From: Thunnus maccoyii | Lineage: Eukaryota; Chordata; Actinopteri; Scombriformes; Scombridae | Direction: 5' to 3' | Assembly (NCBI RefSeq): GCF_910596095.1 | Contig: NC_056554.1 | Span: 1,860,001 to 1,924,000, forward strand | Length of the DNA: 64,000 nucleotides | In this document: in pieces, positions 1 through 13,371 of the stretch | Position numbering within the stretch: the stretch's first letter is position 1 | How the letters are laid out: each line of letters begins with the position of its first letter | The notes under the pieces: generated by a model | Databases searched by the model: none | Told to the model about the DNA's origin: nothing | The model's input: the letters and a program-made list of their open reading frames with translations, nothing else | Program-made: the position numbers and the translations under genes

Positions 1-884
1 TTATGAAGACTATCACATGTGTTCTCTAAAATAAGAATTTAAAAACTGACATTTGAAAAGTTTGTATCCTGATGTGAAAGCTAAACAGAGTAGAGAACCT
101 TGAATAAGTTTCCATGATTGTTTTTCGTGTCTTCTTTTGTTACTCACAGCTCTCATGGGGAAACCACTGTGGTATAAATAACAAGGTTGATGTCATATAC
201 TCATAAGCTCCAGCCCTGAAAACAGAAGTGCACTGCTCTAAACTCAACACAAACACACAAACAGCTATGTAGACAAGACACACACTCTCCCCCATGTCGG
301 CTCTACCATTAGCAGGCTTTGGGAGGGTAAGTGGTGGAAATAATCCCCACACACTCGACACTGTTTCTGTCACCTGTTCACTGAGGGAGAAAATCAAATG
401 AGCATTCAGCCACCTCTGTTCAAAAGCAGATTTTTATTTTCACGTTGTATATCTGGGCATGTAAATGATATGTTGAAATCTAACTCACCACAATGATGCT
501 TTATGTACATGACTGACTGTAAGGTAAAGGTAAATCAAGTGAAACATGTTTTCTTCTACATTTGGACCAAAATCGTCATCCCAGTTTCATCAAATGTGAT
601 ATATTTCTTTCATCCTTTTCATGAAAATATCTTTTTAATCTCAGTTGTTATATTTAACAATTCTAGTGCTCAGTTAAATACTTGACAACTGTCCTACGCT
701 TCTTTGTTTACTGAAATTTCACTGACAAACTGTTGTTTGTTGTGTTCACTTTTTGTGAACACAACAACATTTGTGTGTAAAATGTTTGACCTAATTCTGT
801 TATGAGACAAAAATTTAATTGAGTTTAAACTTTTATCCTTTTAAAGTAAAACAATCTGGTGTTGTAATTGTTGATTGAATTTAT

Positions 885-1275
885 TTAAAGGTGCATTGTG
901 TAGAATTTAGTGGCATCTGGAGGAACAGACTTGGCAGAAATGTAATATAATATTCATAAGTATATTTTAATTAGTGTATAATCACCTAAAAATAAGAATT
1001 GTTGTGTATTTGTTACCTTAGAATGAGCCCTTTATATCTGCATAGGGAACGGGTTCTCTTCCACGGAGCCCGCCATGCTGCACCGCCATGTTTCTACAGT
1101 AGCCCAGAATGGACAAACCAAACACTAGCTCTAGAGAGGGCCTTTCGCATTTTTTGCAAGTTTTGCAGCCACCATAGGTTATCCAACACACTTGGAAGGT
1201 GAGGGGAAAGGGTATTCATTTGATTGCAATCTGCAATCTCACCACTAGATGCCACTAAATCCTACACACTTTTAG
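885..1275. mobile_element. piggyBac-type MITE, family A, copy 1
   Basis: Starts TTAAAGGTGCATTGTGTAGA and ends with the inverted GATGCCACTAAATCCTACAC. Shares its interior (stretches such as GCTCTAGAGAG, TTATATCTGCATAGGG and ATTAGTGTATAATCACC) with copies at 6.4 and 15.3 kb. The TTAA at the left end points to piggyBac-style insertion; the right-end TTAA is eroded. Confidence 0.75.
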
Positions 1276-4200
1276 GTGTTCTGCATTAGTTCTTGTCTTG
1301 TTTTCTTATTACTATTCAGTGCTGTTCCCAACACTGTGCAATTTGATGAGTGAGAAATAACAACACACAGCACATGAATACAAAGTTGATCATTTTAAAA
1401 ATGCCAAACATTAAGTTTCTCTCAGAGTTTGGTAAAAGCTGCTGTAAAATCCTCCGAAAAGCATTTAGAGCAACAGTGGACAGTAAAGTTCTCCACTACA
1501 GCACCATAACATGACAAAAGTCTCTTGATATAACAAGAATGTGATATTTTTCATGTTTCAACATATGACATTTGATATATTTCATACCATTACTGTTTAA
1601 ACAAGACTCTTTTCTCATCATTTAATAAAGAAATATTCTCATTTTAATTTATTTGATTTAATGCTACTTATTTTATTTGTTACGGGCCATGTACTCCATG
1701 TATTGTAGCTTACACAGTTAGCTAAAAGCTAATTTTCATGACATACTGACTTATCTCAGTAAAACAAGAAGCTGTTTTGGGGTGTCTTGGTGGCATGGTG
1801 GTTATAACCTGAGTCAGAGCTGCTTGTTTTTTAATTCAGTTTTTTGTGATCATAATTGTATTATTTCAGATAGATCTTATTGTGGTTTGCTCCAAGACTG
1901 TGATATTGTCACACAGGCTCTATATTGGGTGGATGCTGCCTTTACATTATAGGATATTTTGAGTTTGAAAGTGTGCAGTGATTTTATTGGCTCCTTGTCA
2001 AAGTGGGTCTGAACAGACATAAGTACCTTAAAGATTCCATGAGGAACCTTACCACCTGCTCAGACTCCAGATAACTGCTACAATGAGCTCCTGAACACTT
2101 ACTGTACAATATATTATTGTTATACTCCAGCATAAAGAGCATAAAAACACAACACTTTTATAAAACAGAAGTAAAATCCAGTTTAAAAAAGTTTTTAACC
2201 TCAGAATAATTCCTGTATATAGTGTCAGTTTTGGTGTCCAGTGTTTTATGGAAGTGGTCACCCAGATATTTATACATGTCTGTCTCTACATCAGTTTCAT
2301 TAACACTGACAGGTCTCCTCTTCTTGGTGAAGAATCATTTTTATTATTTACCATTAAATTGAATCATTACAAAATACTATTAGTAAAAACGATGGACTGC
2401 TGATAGCTTCGGGTCAAGAATATCAGTATCTGCGTTAAATGGCCTCAATCAACGGAAAACCAGTGAAATGTTAAAAGATGTAAACAGTCAGAGGGAAAAT
2501 CAATCTGAAAGGTTTCCAGTTCCATAGTCCATTTAGACTGGAATATATGTTTATTAATGGTTTAGTTGCACAAATACAAGTCAAATGGATTTCAGCTGGA
2601 AAACACACTGGAAACACAGTCATGCTCAGCTGCAAGCTTAATGCTCTGTAAAATGCAGATGCCATGAAAACACAAGGAATTATTGACTCTCTGACACACA
2701 CACACACACACACGATCATGTTCAGTATATTGAACGACTTCTGAAGGATTTTAAGGATTATAGTGACTATTGAGACTATTAAATCTAGTCATTTTTCATG
2801 TCATTATGTACTGTAATTTTAAAAATGTGTATATTGTATGTTTTCAAAACAAAATAACCATATTTGTACATTATGGTTATATGTAGTTATGTAAAACATC
2901 CTACTTCCACTTATACTTGTAAAATTATAATAAAAAAATGAAAGTCCCCCTCCACTCAAAAAATGTGTTTTATTTATTGTTACTTGACTGTGCAGAATGA
3001 CACCTTTTTTTTTTTTTTACATATAAAATAATCAGAAGAGAATGTCTATTTTTGGCTGATATAAATGGAATACCTGACAAATAAAGTTCTTCATTAAATT
3101 GCAAAAACGCAAAGTCCAATTTATTGGATTCCATCTAATATATTTTTAAAAAGCAGCAACATTTCCTGCAATACAACAGAAAATGTGAAGCGATTGTTAT
3201 TACAATATAAACAGTAAAGAAAAATCTCAAATTTACAGCATATGGCATACATGGCATATTTATCACCCAACCTTGGTTCAATAATATTCTGCAGTCTGTA
3301 AATGTTACCTCCAAACATGAAGGATGAACTGCTGCTATGTGTTGACCTAAAAGTAGTTGAATTTAAATGTAATAACTCTAAATACTGTGATCAGCCTATA
3401 AAATGTCCACTGATGTAGGACCTGACTATCATATTGCTGAACTTACCTGTCAATATTAATTTACTTTTGAAATCCTCTACTCTAAAAACACTGATAAATA
3501 TACACATAATTCTGTACAGCTAAGACTCAGAGAATGACCAGTAAGTGGAGGCAGGTCTGATATCAGCAGTGTCTCAGGTGGCGGAGCCCTAAAAAGAGCT
3601 GCAGACTGATCAAAGCACACAGGCAGGAGGTCTGCCTGCTCTGAATGTCTTATGGAGACCTCTGTTAACACACACACACACAATATACATGTGCACCAGA
3701 TACACTATATTGACCTTTTACAACCCCAAGAGGCTGCAGTGTTCATGACTATAGATGCTTAGTTTAAGTTCAAGTTCATTTGTCATTTTGGCTGTAAAAA
3801 ATAAAGTTCACATGAAATATTGTTGGTTTAGAACCAGAGGAGAAAACTGACAAAACAAAACATGAAACATCTACAGTGTATGGCTGCATCCAAACAAAAA
3901 AATCTGAGCCCAGTATACGTCACTGCCACAGCCTTACTAGCAGTGGAGATAAAATGTACATCAGGTCATCAAAACAGTTCATCCTGTTGGAGCTGACTGT
4001 GCTCAGCAAATTTCATGGAAACCTGACCAATCAGTTTTATGACCGGTCATCATGGACCAAAGTGTTGGTTAAGGAGAATTTTTTTTTAGCAATGCTAGCT
4101 GCATGGCTTTACAGATGATGATGTCAGTCAGTTTGTCCACCACTTTGGTTCAGACTGAAATATCTCAACAACTACTAGCTGTTTGTTGCTATGACATTTT

Positions 4201-4498
4201 GTACAGACACTGATGTTCCGCAGAGGATGAATCCTGCTGACTTTGGTGATCCTGACTTTTCCTCCAGTGCCACAGTGAGGTTGAGGTTTGTGGCTCTGAG
4301 TGAACTATTACATGGTTTGCCATGAAACTGACAACAGATAGTCCAGAGGATACATTCCAACCATTTTGGTGACACTCTGACTTTTCCTCTAGTGTTTCCT
4401 CTGTGTTTTGGCTTGACTTTTTTGTTTGTTTTGTTGTAAAAGTGGTGATAGCACTGGTGATGTCATCTCAGAAATTTAGTGCCTATAATGGTCTAAAT

Positions 4499-4640
4499 CA
4501 GTGGTTCCCAACCTTTTTGGCTTGTGACCCCTTCAAATGGGGTAATGTGTACTTGTGACCGCCTATCACAGGTGGAAATAAGTTGAGAGCATTCCAAGTG
4601 GTTTTTCCTTGTTCCCTGTTGATTTCAAGAAGGGTCGGGC
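4499..4640. mobile_element. hAT-like element end (CAGTGGTTCCCAACC)
   Basis: The motif CAGTGGTTCCCAACCTTTTT followed by a TGTGACCCCTT-like stretch is a common end of teleost non-autonomous hAT elements; a relative (CAGTGGTTTCCAACCTTTTT) sits at 19834. The far end was not identified, so the end coordinate is approximate. Confidence 0.45.
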
Positions 4641-5187
4641 AATATGTCAATATAAATCAACAGACAATATAAATGTTTAAATCGTCAGATATTTCAGCAT
4701 GCTGTTGATATAGTGGTATCTAATCCTTTAATATGTGTGAGTGTGTCAGGCAGTAGGCAGTGTTGTAAATCTATGAGCAGGACTGTTTAATATTGGATTT
4801 TTATGATTCTTGCATCAGTGTGATGATATACTTAATTTGCTGAATGATCCCAACTAGGCATTCAATCTGATTATTCTATCCATAAAGTTTATAAATGGAT
4901 TTTTCCAGAAAAATGTACTATGTAACATCAATATCACAATATAACATTACACATACTGTGATTGAAAATGTTATTCATATTACTGAACACTAATTTGAAG
5001 GACATTAAGAAGCCTGGATTATCCAGTATTTTACAAGAAAAAAAAGTAAAATTAAGAAAAGCAATGAAAATAATAATGGTCTAAATCAGGACAAGCTAAA
5101 ACAATGTTTTTTCAAAGACTTGGGCTAGTTGATAGATTATTACTTTACAGGAAACAACCAATAAAGACAAAATATAGCATCAATGTG

Positions 5188-5193
5188 TTTTAT
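5188..5193 (-). terminator. bola2: Poly(A) signal of bola2
   Basis: On the minus strand this reads AATAAA, about 143 bases past the bola2 stop codon. It is the nearest canonical signal, giving a short 3' UTR. Not proven without transcript ends. Confidence 0.6.
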
Positions 5194-5335
5194 TGCCACC
5201 GGAACATTCCATTGCATTTATATCCATATTACAGAAATGAAACACATGCATGTGTCTGCGGTCTACATATCAGAGAAGTGTAAGGCTTGTTTTATAGCAG
5301 AAATTCTACACTGATGTGAGGGTGATGTGTGTGTG

Positions 5336-7978
5336 TCACTGTGACTTCTGTTTCTCCCACTGTTCTGGTGTGAGGGTCTTCTGTTCAAACGCATGGATCT
5401 GTTTCAGCTCCTCGGCTAAGCACGAATTCACCATCCTGACAAAACACAACACACAGGTTAGGAGTTTATACATGTACAGTAGTCAAAGCCATGTTTTACA
5501 TTTGATGAGCAATTTATGAAAAATTCTTTTTTTTGTTCATTTGCAGCCAGGAAAACCACACAACAAATGTTACTTAGACTTCAGGTTAGCTGAGTTTCCA
5601 TCCAATTATATGCACATTTGAACAGTATTTCCAGAAAATAGACAAAAGACATTTTGAATGAATGCATGGATGGACATGCACCTGGTTCATTGTTTTGGTT
5701 TTGTTTCAGGTTTTTAAAAAAATTATTTTTACCTTTATTTTGATACCAAACAGTAGAGAAATTAGGAAACAGAGAGGAGGGATAATATGCAAACAGGATG
5801 CTCATGTACTTTATTAAACTTATTTTCAATGAAATTTAAGTGAAACATGTATTACATTAATCTGAGAAGAAGAAAACAACATTTATTATCTCTGTGTATT
5901 TAACAAGAAGACTTAGACCAAGCTGACGGGGCTCAAGCTACCACTGAGGACAGTGACGTCAGGTCCTTGATAATATTTCAGGGAATTTGGTGGTTATTCA
6001 ACGATTACAAGCATATAACATGTTGGGGTTTTTAAGACTGATTCAGATCATTTTTAGACTGAATATTTTTTTAATTTTACGTTTGACACATTTTAAAATA
6101 AATGGGATTTAAATGTTAAATGTTGTTTATCTACATATGCCATGGGTAGAAAAAACAACATTTAGACCATAGTGTTGTGAAATGAACTATACAGAAAATA
6201 TAATTGAACATTTACATGAATAAATACAATGTGAAATGTAGGTTTTTTTTTGTTTTTTTTTAATATACAGAAAATTTCATAAAGTTTGGTTGGTGGCTTG
6301 GTTGGGGTTCTGCTAGGGGAATTGTAAGACTTCCTGACCTCAGTGTCTCTAAAACCCTGCTAGTTTAAAGTGTTGCAGAAATGTTAAAGGGCCAGTGTGT
6401 AAGATTTTTAGTGGCACCTAGCAGTGAGATTGCAGATTGCAACCAACTGAATACCCCTCCCCCTCCACCTCCAAGTATGTAGGAGAACCTATGGTGTCCA
6501 TGAAACTCAAAAAACACAAAAGGCCCTCTCTAGAGTCAGTGTTTGGTTTGTCCGTTCTGGGCTACTGTAGAAACATGATAGGCTGCGTGGAAAAGGACCC
6601 ACTCCCTATGTAGATATAAAGGGCTACCTGGTTCTTATTTTCAGGTGATTATACACTAATTAAAACATACTTATGAATATTAAATTCCATTTCTGCCAAG
6701 TCCGTTCCGCTAGATGCCACTAAATCCTACACACTGCACCTTTAATGGGTCCAATTTCATCAGATTGCTTTCTTGACTTTCACATAAAAGTGACTGAGGC
6801 ACTTATTCAGACATGAAACCAACATGTAAAATTGCTGTCACATTTACAAAATGAAGTGAATGTCTGAAAGGAGCTTAGCTGAGGTACTCGACACCTCACC
6901 TGTCAATCAAACAATGTTAAGTGTGCTTGAAAAAGGAAGAATTGGCTGACTGGTGTATATTTTGTCAGTCACAACAACTTCACTTCTGTCCATCACCACA
7001 GAGATAAATGGGCTTCAGGTATGGTGAAAAATCAAAACATTACATTTTTATAGTGGTGGTAATGTTGGCCCTGTACTTTGAACTAAATTGGAACCAAAGA
7101 CCTGAGTACAAACCACACTGTAAACATGCATTATCTGACAGTAATACCTGTGTCTCTGTAACAGTGGTTTGCCCTCAAACTGGGGTGATACCACCAGGAC
7201 TTTGTAGCTAGCAGCACATCTGTTGGGTGATGTATCCTCCACTTCCTGGAGAAGGCAAGATAAAGGTTGGTACCATCCAGCGTCAAAGGTTAATCAGCAA
7301 AAATCCAAGAGATACACAACTCATTCACATTCTGCTGGTTCTGAATCGTATGTGATGATGTACTCTATCTTGTTCCTGCCTGAGTGAACCTTCTAACTAA
7401 CAGTCAATCATTATTGTCACCTACATTGTTATAGAAGCAATGTTCTGCCTTGTTTGATTAGCTGGGGGCCTGCTTTCTCAGAGCTAAACCAGACTTCAAT
7501 GAAAAAATGTTATTTTTAGTGCTGCGTTAATTATCAGCCGTAGAACTACTATATTGACAAACAGCACATCCAACATCAGTTCTGCTTACACGTCATGAAA
7601 CTGCACAAACACAAATAGGAATTGTACTTTTATATATTAACATTTATAACCAGACTCTTCTAACGCACCACTGTAGCTAACACAGGGGTTGCACCGTGGA
7701 GGCGGGAGCGAAAGTTAAATCATTTCTTAGTGAATTACGTGTGTGCCGAATTGTTATAAATATGAAATAATGATATCATCTCTAAGTTGTGATGAACTAT
7801 GTTCGTACTTTAGCAGATACGTGATGTAATGATAAAAACTGGGTTTTTGAATGGGGTTTAGCGCATGTGTCTGCTGGGTTAGGAGAACATATGCAAATAA
7901 CAACCAGAAACCTACCACGTGCACTGCCGCGAGCTCCTTGACAAGTTTATCCCGGATGTGATCAGCTGTTATAGCCAT
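5336..7978 (-). CDS. bola2: BolA family member 2, 3 exons, 86 aa
   Basis: Exons on the minus strand are 7978-7916, 7245-7148 and 5435-5336, all with GT-AG borders and matching phases; the joined reading frame is 86 codons plus stop, the same length as human BOLA2. The protein starts MAITADHIRDKLVKELAAVH and contains EVEDTSPNRC, FEGKPLLQRHR and IHAFEQKTLTPEQW, all hallmark stretches of BOLA2. By family knowledge it is a cytosolic partner of the monothiol glutaredoxin GLRX3 in [2Fe-2S] cluster handling. Cys31 (NRC) and His68 (IHAF), the cluster ligands described for human BOLA2, fall at the same residue numbers here. The start is the only in-frame ATG before the conserved helix. It lies head to head with slx1a. 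No defect seen; identification is firm. Confidence 0.95.
6384..6745. mobile_element. piggyBac-type MITE, family A, copy 2 (bola2 intron 2)
   Basis: 362 bp bounded by TTAA at 6384-6387 and 6742-6745, with inverted ends TTAAAGGGCCAGTGTGTAAG and CCTACACACTGCACCTTTAA. Oriented opposite to copy 1. No protein coding. Lies in bola2 intron 2. Confidence 0.85.
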
Positions 7979-8848
7979 GTCTGTATGAACAATGATTAAG
8001 CTAATAAATCAGGCTGTTAGAGAGATTAAAGTTCAATTGTCATATAACGTTATATCTTCATGTGTCTGCTCAGACAGACTGACACCGGAAGTAATCTATT
8101 CTGCATTCAAGTTTAAATATTAATTTTCATCCAATACACAGCTGCAGCACAGCTGTGAGCCGCTGTTTTAATTTAGAAATATATTATTACTACAAAGTGA
8201 ACATAGAAGTAATGTTTGAACAGCGTTCTTACTGAATTCAGTCACCGTGTGTGAAGTGGTCCTCGGCCGAATAAATATCCAATCACATAGCGGTACTGAA
8301 AGCTATGGCCAATCAGATCCAGTGAGTAGAAACGATGGGCGGGGTATATTTTTTGAAGTAGCGAATCATAATATTAGGGGTTCTCACCGAAAGACGAACT
8401 AAATGTTTATAGTGATTAATGAAACAAAAGTATATTTATTTTTCAACTCTCAGTTTAAGATACGGTGCTGTCAAACGTTTGCTATTCATGTAGTTAGTTT
8501 TTATTAGCAGCCCTGCGAGACACAGTGCGTCTTTTGAACATTATTTGTAATCAGGCAACTTGGTGAACTACTAATACAGATTGTTTGTACGCTTAACATG
8601 AATAAAATTAAACATAACATTTGTAGTAACTCGAAAGTCCGCGACTGTAAAACGTAATTACATTAAATGGTGATATAGCCACGAGAATGGCAATATTACC
8701 GCAATTTAATTGTCGGATATGTTACTTTGATTCAATACTTTTTGTTTATTCCGCACACACGCTAGTTATCTGATATTTTACAGTTTGTGCTTTTAGCGGC
8801 CGTTCGAAAATCAGCTTAACAGTAAACCTGCTGTTAGTTTCCTCTACA
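7979..8848. promoter_or_regulatory. Shared bola2/slx1a head-to-head promoter interval
   Basis: The 870 bases between the start codons of bola2 (minus) and slx1a (plus) must hold both 5' UTRs and promoters. No clear CpG island or TATA box stands out; the segment is AT-rich with scattered CpG. Bidirectional use is inferred from the arrangement, not from a motif. Confidence 0.5.
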
Positions 8849-11800
8849 ATGGTAGTAGAGGTGGAGAGCTTCTTTGGTGTGTACATGCTGTACTGCATCA
8901 ACCCGAAATTCAAAGGCTGCATCTACATTGGCTTCACTGTGAACCCCGAGCGCAGGATCGGACAGCACAACGCCGGACGGCACCGCGGAGGAGCCAAGAG
9001 GACCAGCGGCAGAGGACCGTGGTATGAATACTGCACTGAACTACATATCTATACTGCACTGTACTGCATATCTATCCTGCACTGTACTACATATCTATAC
9101 TGCACTGTACTACATGATCACATGATCATACTGCACTGTAAAACATATATATAGGTACTGCACTGTACTACATGTCTATACTGCACTGTACTACATGATC
9201 ATACTGCATTGTACTATATGATCATACTGCACTGTACTACATATCTATACTGCACTGTACTACATGATCACATGATCATACTGCACTGTACTATATGATC
9301 ATACTGCACTGAACTACATATACATACTGCACTATACTACATATCTATACTGCACTGAACTACATTTCTATACTGCACTGTACTATATGATCACACTGCA
9401 CTGTACTACATATCTATACTTCACTGTACTACATGATCATATTGCACTACACTATATATCGGCACTGCACTGTACTACATACTCATACTGCACTACACTA
9501 CATATCTATATCCACTGTACCACATGATCATACTGCACTGTACTACATATCTATACTGCACTACATGATCTATACTATACTGTACTACATGATCACTCTG
9601 TATTACATGATTTATACTGTCCTACATCTGTGTAATCTGGTATGAATACTGCATTGTACTACATGATCATTCTGTACTACATGATCTACTACATCTGTGT
9701 AATCACATAGTGATATTCTGATTATATTCCTTTGTCTTGTTCAGGGAGATGGTCCTCATTATACACGGCTTTCCCTCTGATATTGCTGCCCTGAGGGTAA
9801 GTAAGATTTTGATATGACTAATATTGAATGTCAATATATTCTAATCATGTTTAAAGATATATAACAGTAAACTGTACTGTGTCATAGTCATCATTTGGAC
9901 TCATTATCTATATTTATAATAGGGCTTTAACTAACAATTATTTTCATCATCAAATAATCTGTCGATTATTTTCTCGATTAATCGATTAGTTATTTGTTCT
10001 ATAAAATGTCATAAAATGGTGAAAAATGTCAATCACTGTTTCCTCAAGCCCAACATGCAACCTTAGATGTCTTGTTTTGTCCTGACCAACAGTCCACAAC
10101 CCAAAGATATTCACTTTACTGTCACAGAGGACTAAAGAAACCAGAAAATCTTCACATTTAAGAAGCTGGAATCAGATAAATTGGACATTTTTTCTTTAAA
10201 AAAATGACACCAAACAATTAATTAATGATAAAAAAAAAAATAGTTGACAGTTCAATAGTTGGCAACCAATTGATTAGCTCTATGCGTTGCAGTTCTCTCC
10301 ATCATTTCAAATATTGACCTGGAAATGTTCAAAATACGTCCCCTTTAAAATAAAAAAGTAAGAGTGTTAAAGAAACCTATCAAATGTCTAATGCCAAGCA
10401 GGTGTAGTTGTACTGTATGTTTTATGTCATTAGTTATGTCAGTTTTTAGTCAGATATTCCTTAAATATTCATTTGCTCCATGAAAACTGGGCAATTCATT
10501 CCATTATTTTCATTATAAATTGCTCTTAAATCCAATCCCAGTACATGACTTTGCTTTAAGCCATGAATAATTCTGTCATTGTATTTCTCTGTCAGTTTGA
10601 GTGGGCGTGGCAGCATCCTCACTCCTCCAAGCGTCTCTCCCACGTCTCTCGGCGCTCCAGAAAGGAGTCGAGCCTGCAGTTCCACTGGCGCGTCGTATCC
10701 AACATGCTGCGGGCGGCGCCGTGGAACAGGCTGCCGCTGACGGCCCGCTGGCTCAAGCAGGAATACAGGATGGACTTCGAGCCCAGTCTGCAGCCTCCTC
10801 TGCACATCCCCATCGCATTTGGGAGCGTGAGAGCCAAGAAGAAGCTGCCGTTGCAGTCTTCTGGGGAGGAGGAGGAGACATCCAGGTGCTTCCTCTGCAG
10901 AGGTCTGGTCAAGGTAAAATCTCTTTACATATACAGTATAAGCACCCGGTGTTAACATGTGATCTGTATCTGGGTTTGTTATCACAGGTTTTTGGCATTT
11001 ACAACTCAAATCCTTGTTTTCCTCAGGTGTCGGAGAAGCTGAGCTGTTTCCACCCGTCCTGTGGGATGAGCAGTCATGTGATCTGCCTATCTAAGCATTT
11101 CCTGAAGTCAGAGCCATCCCACCTCCTGCCTGTGGAGGGCCAGTGTCCAGCCTGTCGTCGCTCAGTGCTGTGGGGGAGTCTCATCCGTCAGAAACACGGC
11201 TGTTTTGGAGACCTGGAGGAGTTCACACCGTCTGCATCTCAAGTAAGTTACAGGAGAGTTAGCTTTGTGTGTGTGTGTGTGTGTGCGTGTGTGTGTGTGG
11301 AGGACAGACAGATCTAATAGTTACTGTTCTTATTGGATATTGCCATGTCCCACTTCATTTTTGTTTACCTCATGATATGGACATGATGCAGTTTCACTTA
11401 CATACAGTGTATCACTATATCTTGAAGACACTAATTCAAATAAATATGAGGAGTGAGTATAAAGCTTCTTTCAGACATGCACATTTGAATAAACACCTGA
11501 GACATTTTTAGCAAAAGTCATGACAAAAATCTTACTGAGTCAAAGCTGTAACATTTCTGTAACACTTAAAAGCTGTACAAATCATTCACAATAATAATCA
11601 GACCAGCACTCTATATGACAAAAAGCCAGACAGCAATGTTACATAATACATGTCTGAAAAGGGTTCAGTGTGTCAGTGCTGTATGGCTCAGGCATGGAAA
11701 TGAACAGTGATTAAAGCAGCCTCAGCTATAGAGAAATCTGATTAGGGAAGTAGACAGGTAGTGGTGGCATCTCACCTCTAAATCTGCATATCACTGTAAT

Positions 11801-13371
11801 GTATGTAAAAAATGTCACTTTTTGGGCAATTTAAGAAAGAAATCTGTCCAGGAAATCCAGCTGAATCAGTTCTATGTTTGTCTTGTGTGATAGTAAACTG
11901 AATATCTTTAGGTTTTGGACTGTTGGTGAAACAAAAGAAACAATTTGAAGTTGTTACCTTGGGTTTCAGGAAATTGTGATGGACGTTTTCTCTGTTAGCT
12001 TGGTGCTAGTGTCACATTTACTGACTGAAATTCCACTTTTATACTATTATGTGTTTCAGATTTGTATGAAATGATACTTCTGATTGCATCATGTCAATGA
12101 TGTCAGGAAACTCACAGGTGTAGTTAATGACTGAGTGAGTGCCCGGCAGCTTCAGGGCTCTGCTATCGTGCTTGCTGGCTCACTGAGAACATAAATAGAT
12201 CAGAGCCATCGTTAATGTTATTAATTACACCTGTGCTTTTTCTGCAATGATAAGTGAAAGTGTTCGCTGCACCAGTCGACATTTTAAACGACCAAATATC
12301 AGTGTGAGTTAAAAGCATAAAGCTAAACAGGAATGTTTGTACACGAACTGATGGTGAAGACAAAGATGATGCACAACTCATGTACTGTATATTATAGGAC
12401 TTATACTCACAGCCATACACATATGCCCAAAATGAAATCTATTATAATAAATTTATGATTATTTAACAGAATAGTTGTCATTGGCTATCTTCAATGGCAG
12501 AGTTGATGTTTTTGAATGTTATGTGATGTTCAGAGGAAAGCTATATAAAACAAATGAAAATGAATATTGGTTTGATCTAAACTCATCCTTTCTGATCAGC
12601 AAATCCAGTTAAAATACACTGTTATTTTTTCCTCCAAAATAAATTTAATTGAAACAAATTTAAAGTTACTACAAGGAATTTTTACCTGGTTATGAAACAG
12701 TCTCATGATGCTTCTATATGACTTGCATAAGCAAATGAGACCATCAGCGAGACGCATTGTAGCATGAGGGAGTATAAAGATGCTACTAGGATGAGGGGGA
12801 TCATGTTAAAGTAAAGTTAGACTTGTTGTCGGCTTCCCAACTCATTTTATAGAAAGATGAGTGATGTTTTAAGACATACTTGAAAAATGATGAACCTATC
12901 CTTTAAGTACAGGTGATGATCACTGTGTGCAATAGACAAATACTTAGTTATAAATACACTGGAACTGAATGGGCCTCCATACACTTTAATGCATTGTATC
13001 AGTTATAATAACTCACAAGCTGTACATGTCATCAGAAGGGAATTGATTTTTAATAACTCGTACCAGTTATCTACAAAAAAAATTCAAAATTTGAAATCTA
13101 TAAATTGTCACTGTAAGAAGATGTGCACCAAGAGTGTCATTACAAATGTTTTTTTTAAGAACGGAGCATTAAATATGCAAATGTCATACAACTGCAGGAA
13201 ACATTTGACATTTTCCTGTACAAAAGTTCATATTCAAACTATTTATTTTAATAATTGATTAAGCTAGAGGTTGTGACAGCAAGAGATTTCATATGTATAA
13301 CAAGTTTATGCTTTACTAATTTGTCCTATTTTCTCCCACAGAGCCACTGGGCAGATGAACTGCAGATGTGA
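8849..13371 (+). CDS. slx1a: SLX1 structure-specific endonuclease subunit, 5 exons, 262 aa
   Basis: Exons 8849-9021, 9745-9796, 10596-10913, 11027-11242 and 13342-13371 join in phase to 262 codons plus stop (human SLX1 is 275 aa). Residues 10-35 form the GIY-YIG nuclease core (GVYMLYC near 10-16, YIG at 26-28), followed by the catalytic-type Arg in [10 protein letters not shown] (35-36) and the conserved Glu77 in FEWAWQHP. The C-terminal half carries the Cys/His RING-like zinc module (CFLC, CFHPSCG, HVICL, CPAC). By family knowledge it is the catalytic partner of SLX4, cutting Holliday junctions and flap structures in the nucleus. The last exon encodes only SHWADELQM. Oddities: a 23-bp-type tandem repeat begins at the exon 1 donor, and a GT tract follows the exon 4 donor. 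Confidence 0.95.
9023..9700 (+). repeat. Tandem repeat (about 23-bp unit) in slx1a intron 1
   Basis: About 25-30 imperfect copies of a unit close to TACTGCACTGTACTACATAT, with variants carrying CATGATCA. The array fills nearly all of intron 1, starting in the bases of the exon 1 splice donor and ending about 45 bases before the exon 2 acceptor. It creates spurious open frames on the plus strand. Confidence 0.9.
9921..10295. mobile_element. Non-autonomous inverted-repeat transposon (MITE) in slx1a intron 2
   Basis: Begins AGGGCTTTAACTAACAATTA and ends with a degraded inverted match (ATTGATTAGCTCTATGCGTT, then GCAGTTCTCT). The left end contains repeated ATCGATTA-type words. This pattern is a common teleost non-autonomous DNA element. 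No coding capacity; superfamily not settled from sequence alone. Confidence 0.6.
11263..11299 (+). repeat. (GT)n microsatellite after slx1a exon 4
   Basis: Near-pure GT tract with one GTGC interruption, starting about 20 bases past the exon 4 splice donor. Confidence 0.9.

Larger units (their letters stand above)
1..5187. other. Gene-poor AT-rich flank
   Basis: No exon-like open frame with splice signals or recognisable protein was found on either strand. Contents seen: one TTAA-type MITE (885-1275), short CA tracts near 2695-2713 and 3669-3681, a TIR-like fragment at 2947-2970 (AAAGTCCCCCTCCACTCAAA) matching the 22.1-22.6 kb element, and a hAT-like end near 4499. Confidence 0.6.

Noticed and set aside
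9023-9700. Possible CRISPR-like array
   Set aside because: Units are direct neighbours without unique spacers and the genome is eukaryotic; it is an intronic tandem repeat.
10461-11009. 182-codon minus-strand frame over slx1a exon 3
   Set aside because: Antisense shadow of a conserved GC-rich slx1a exon.
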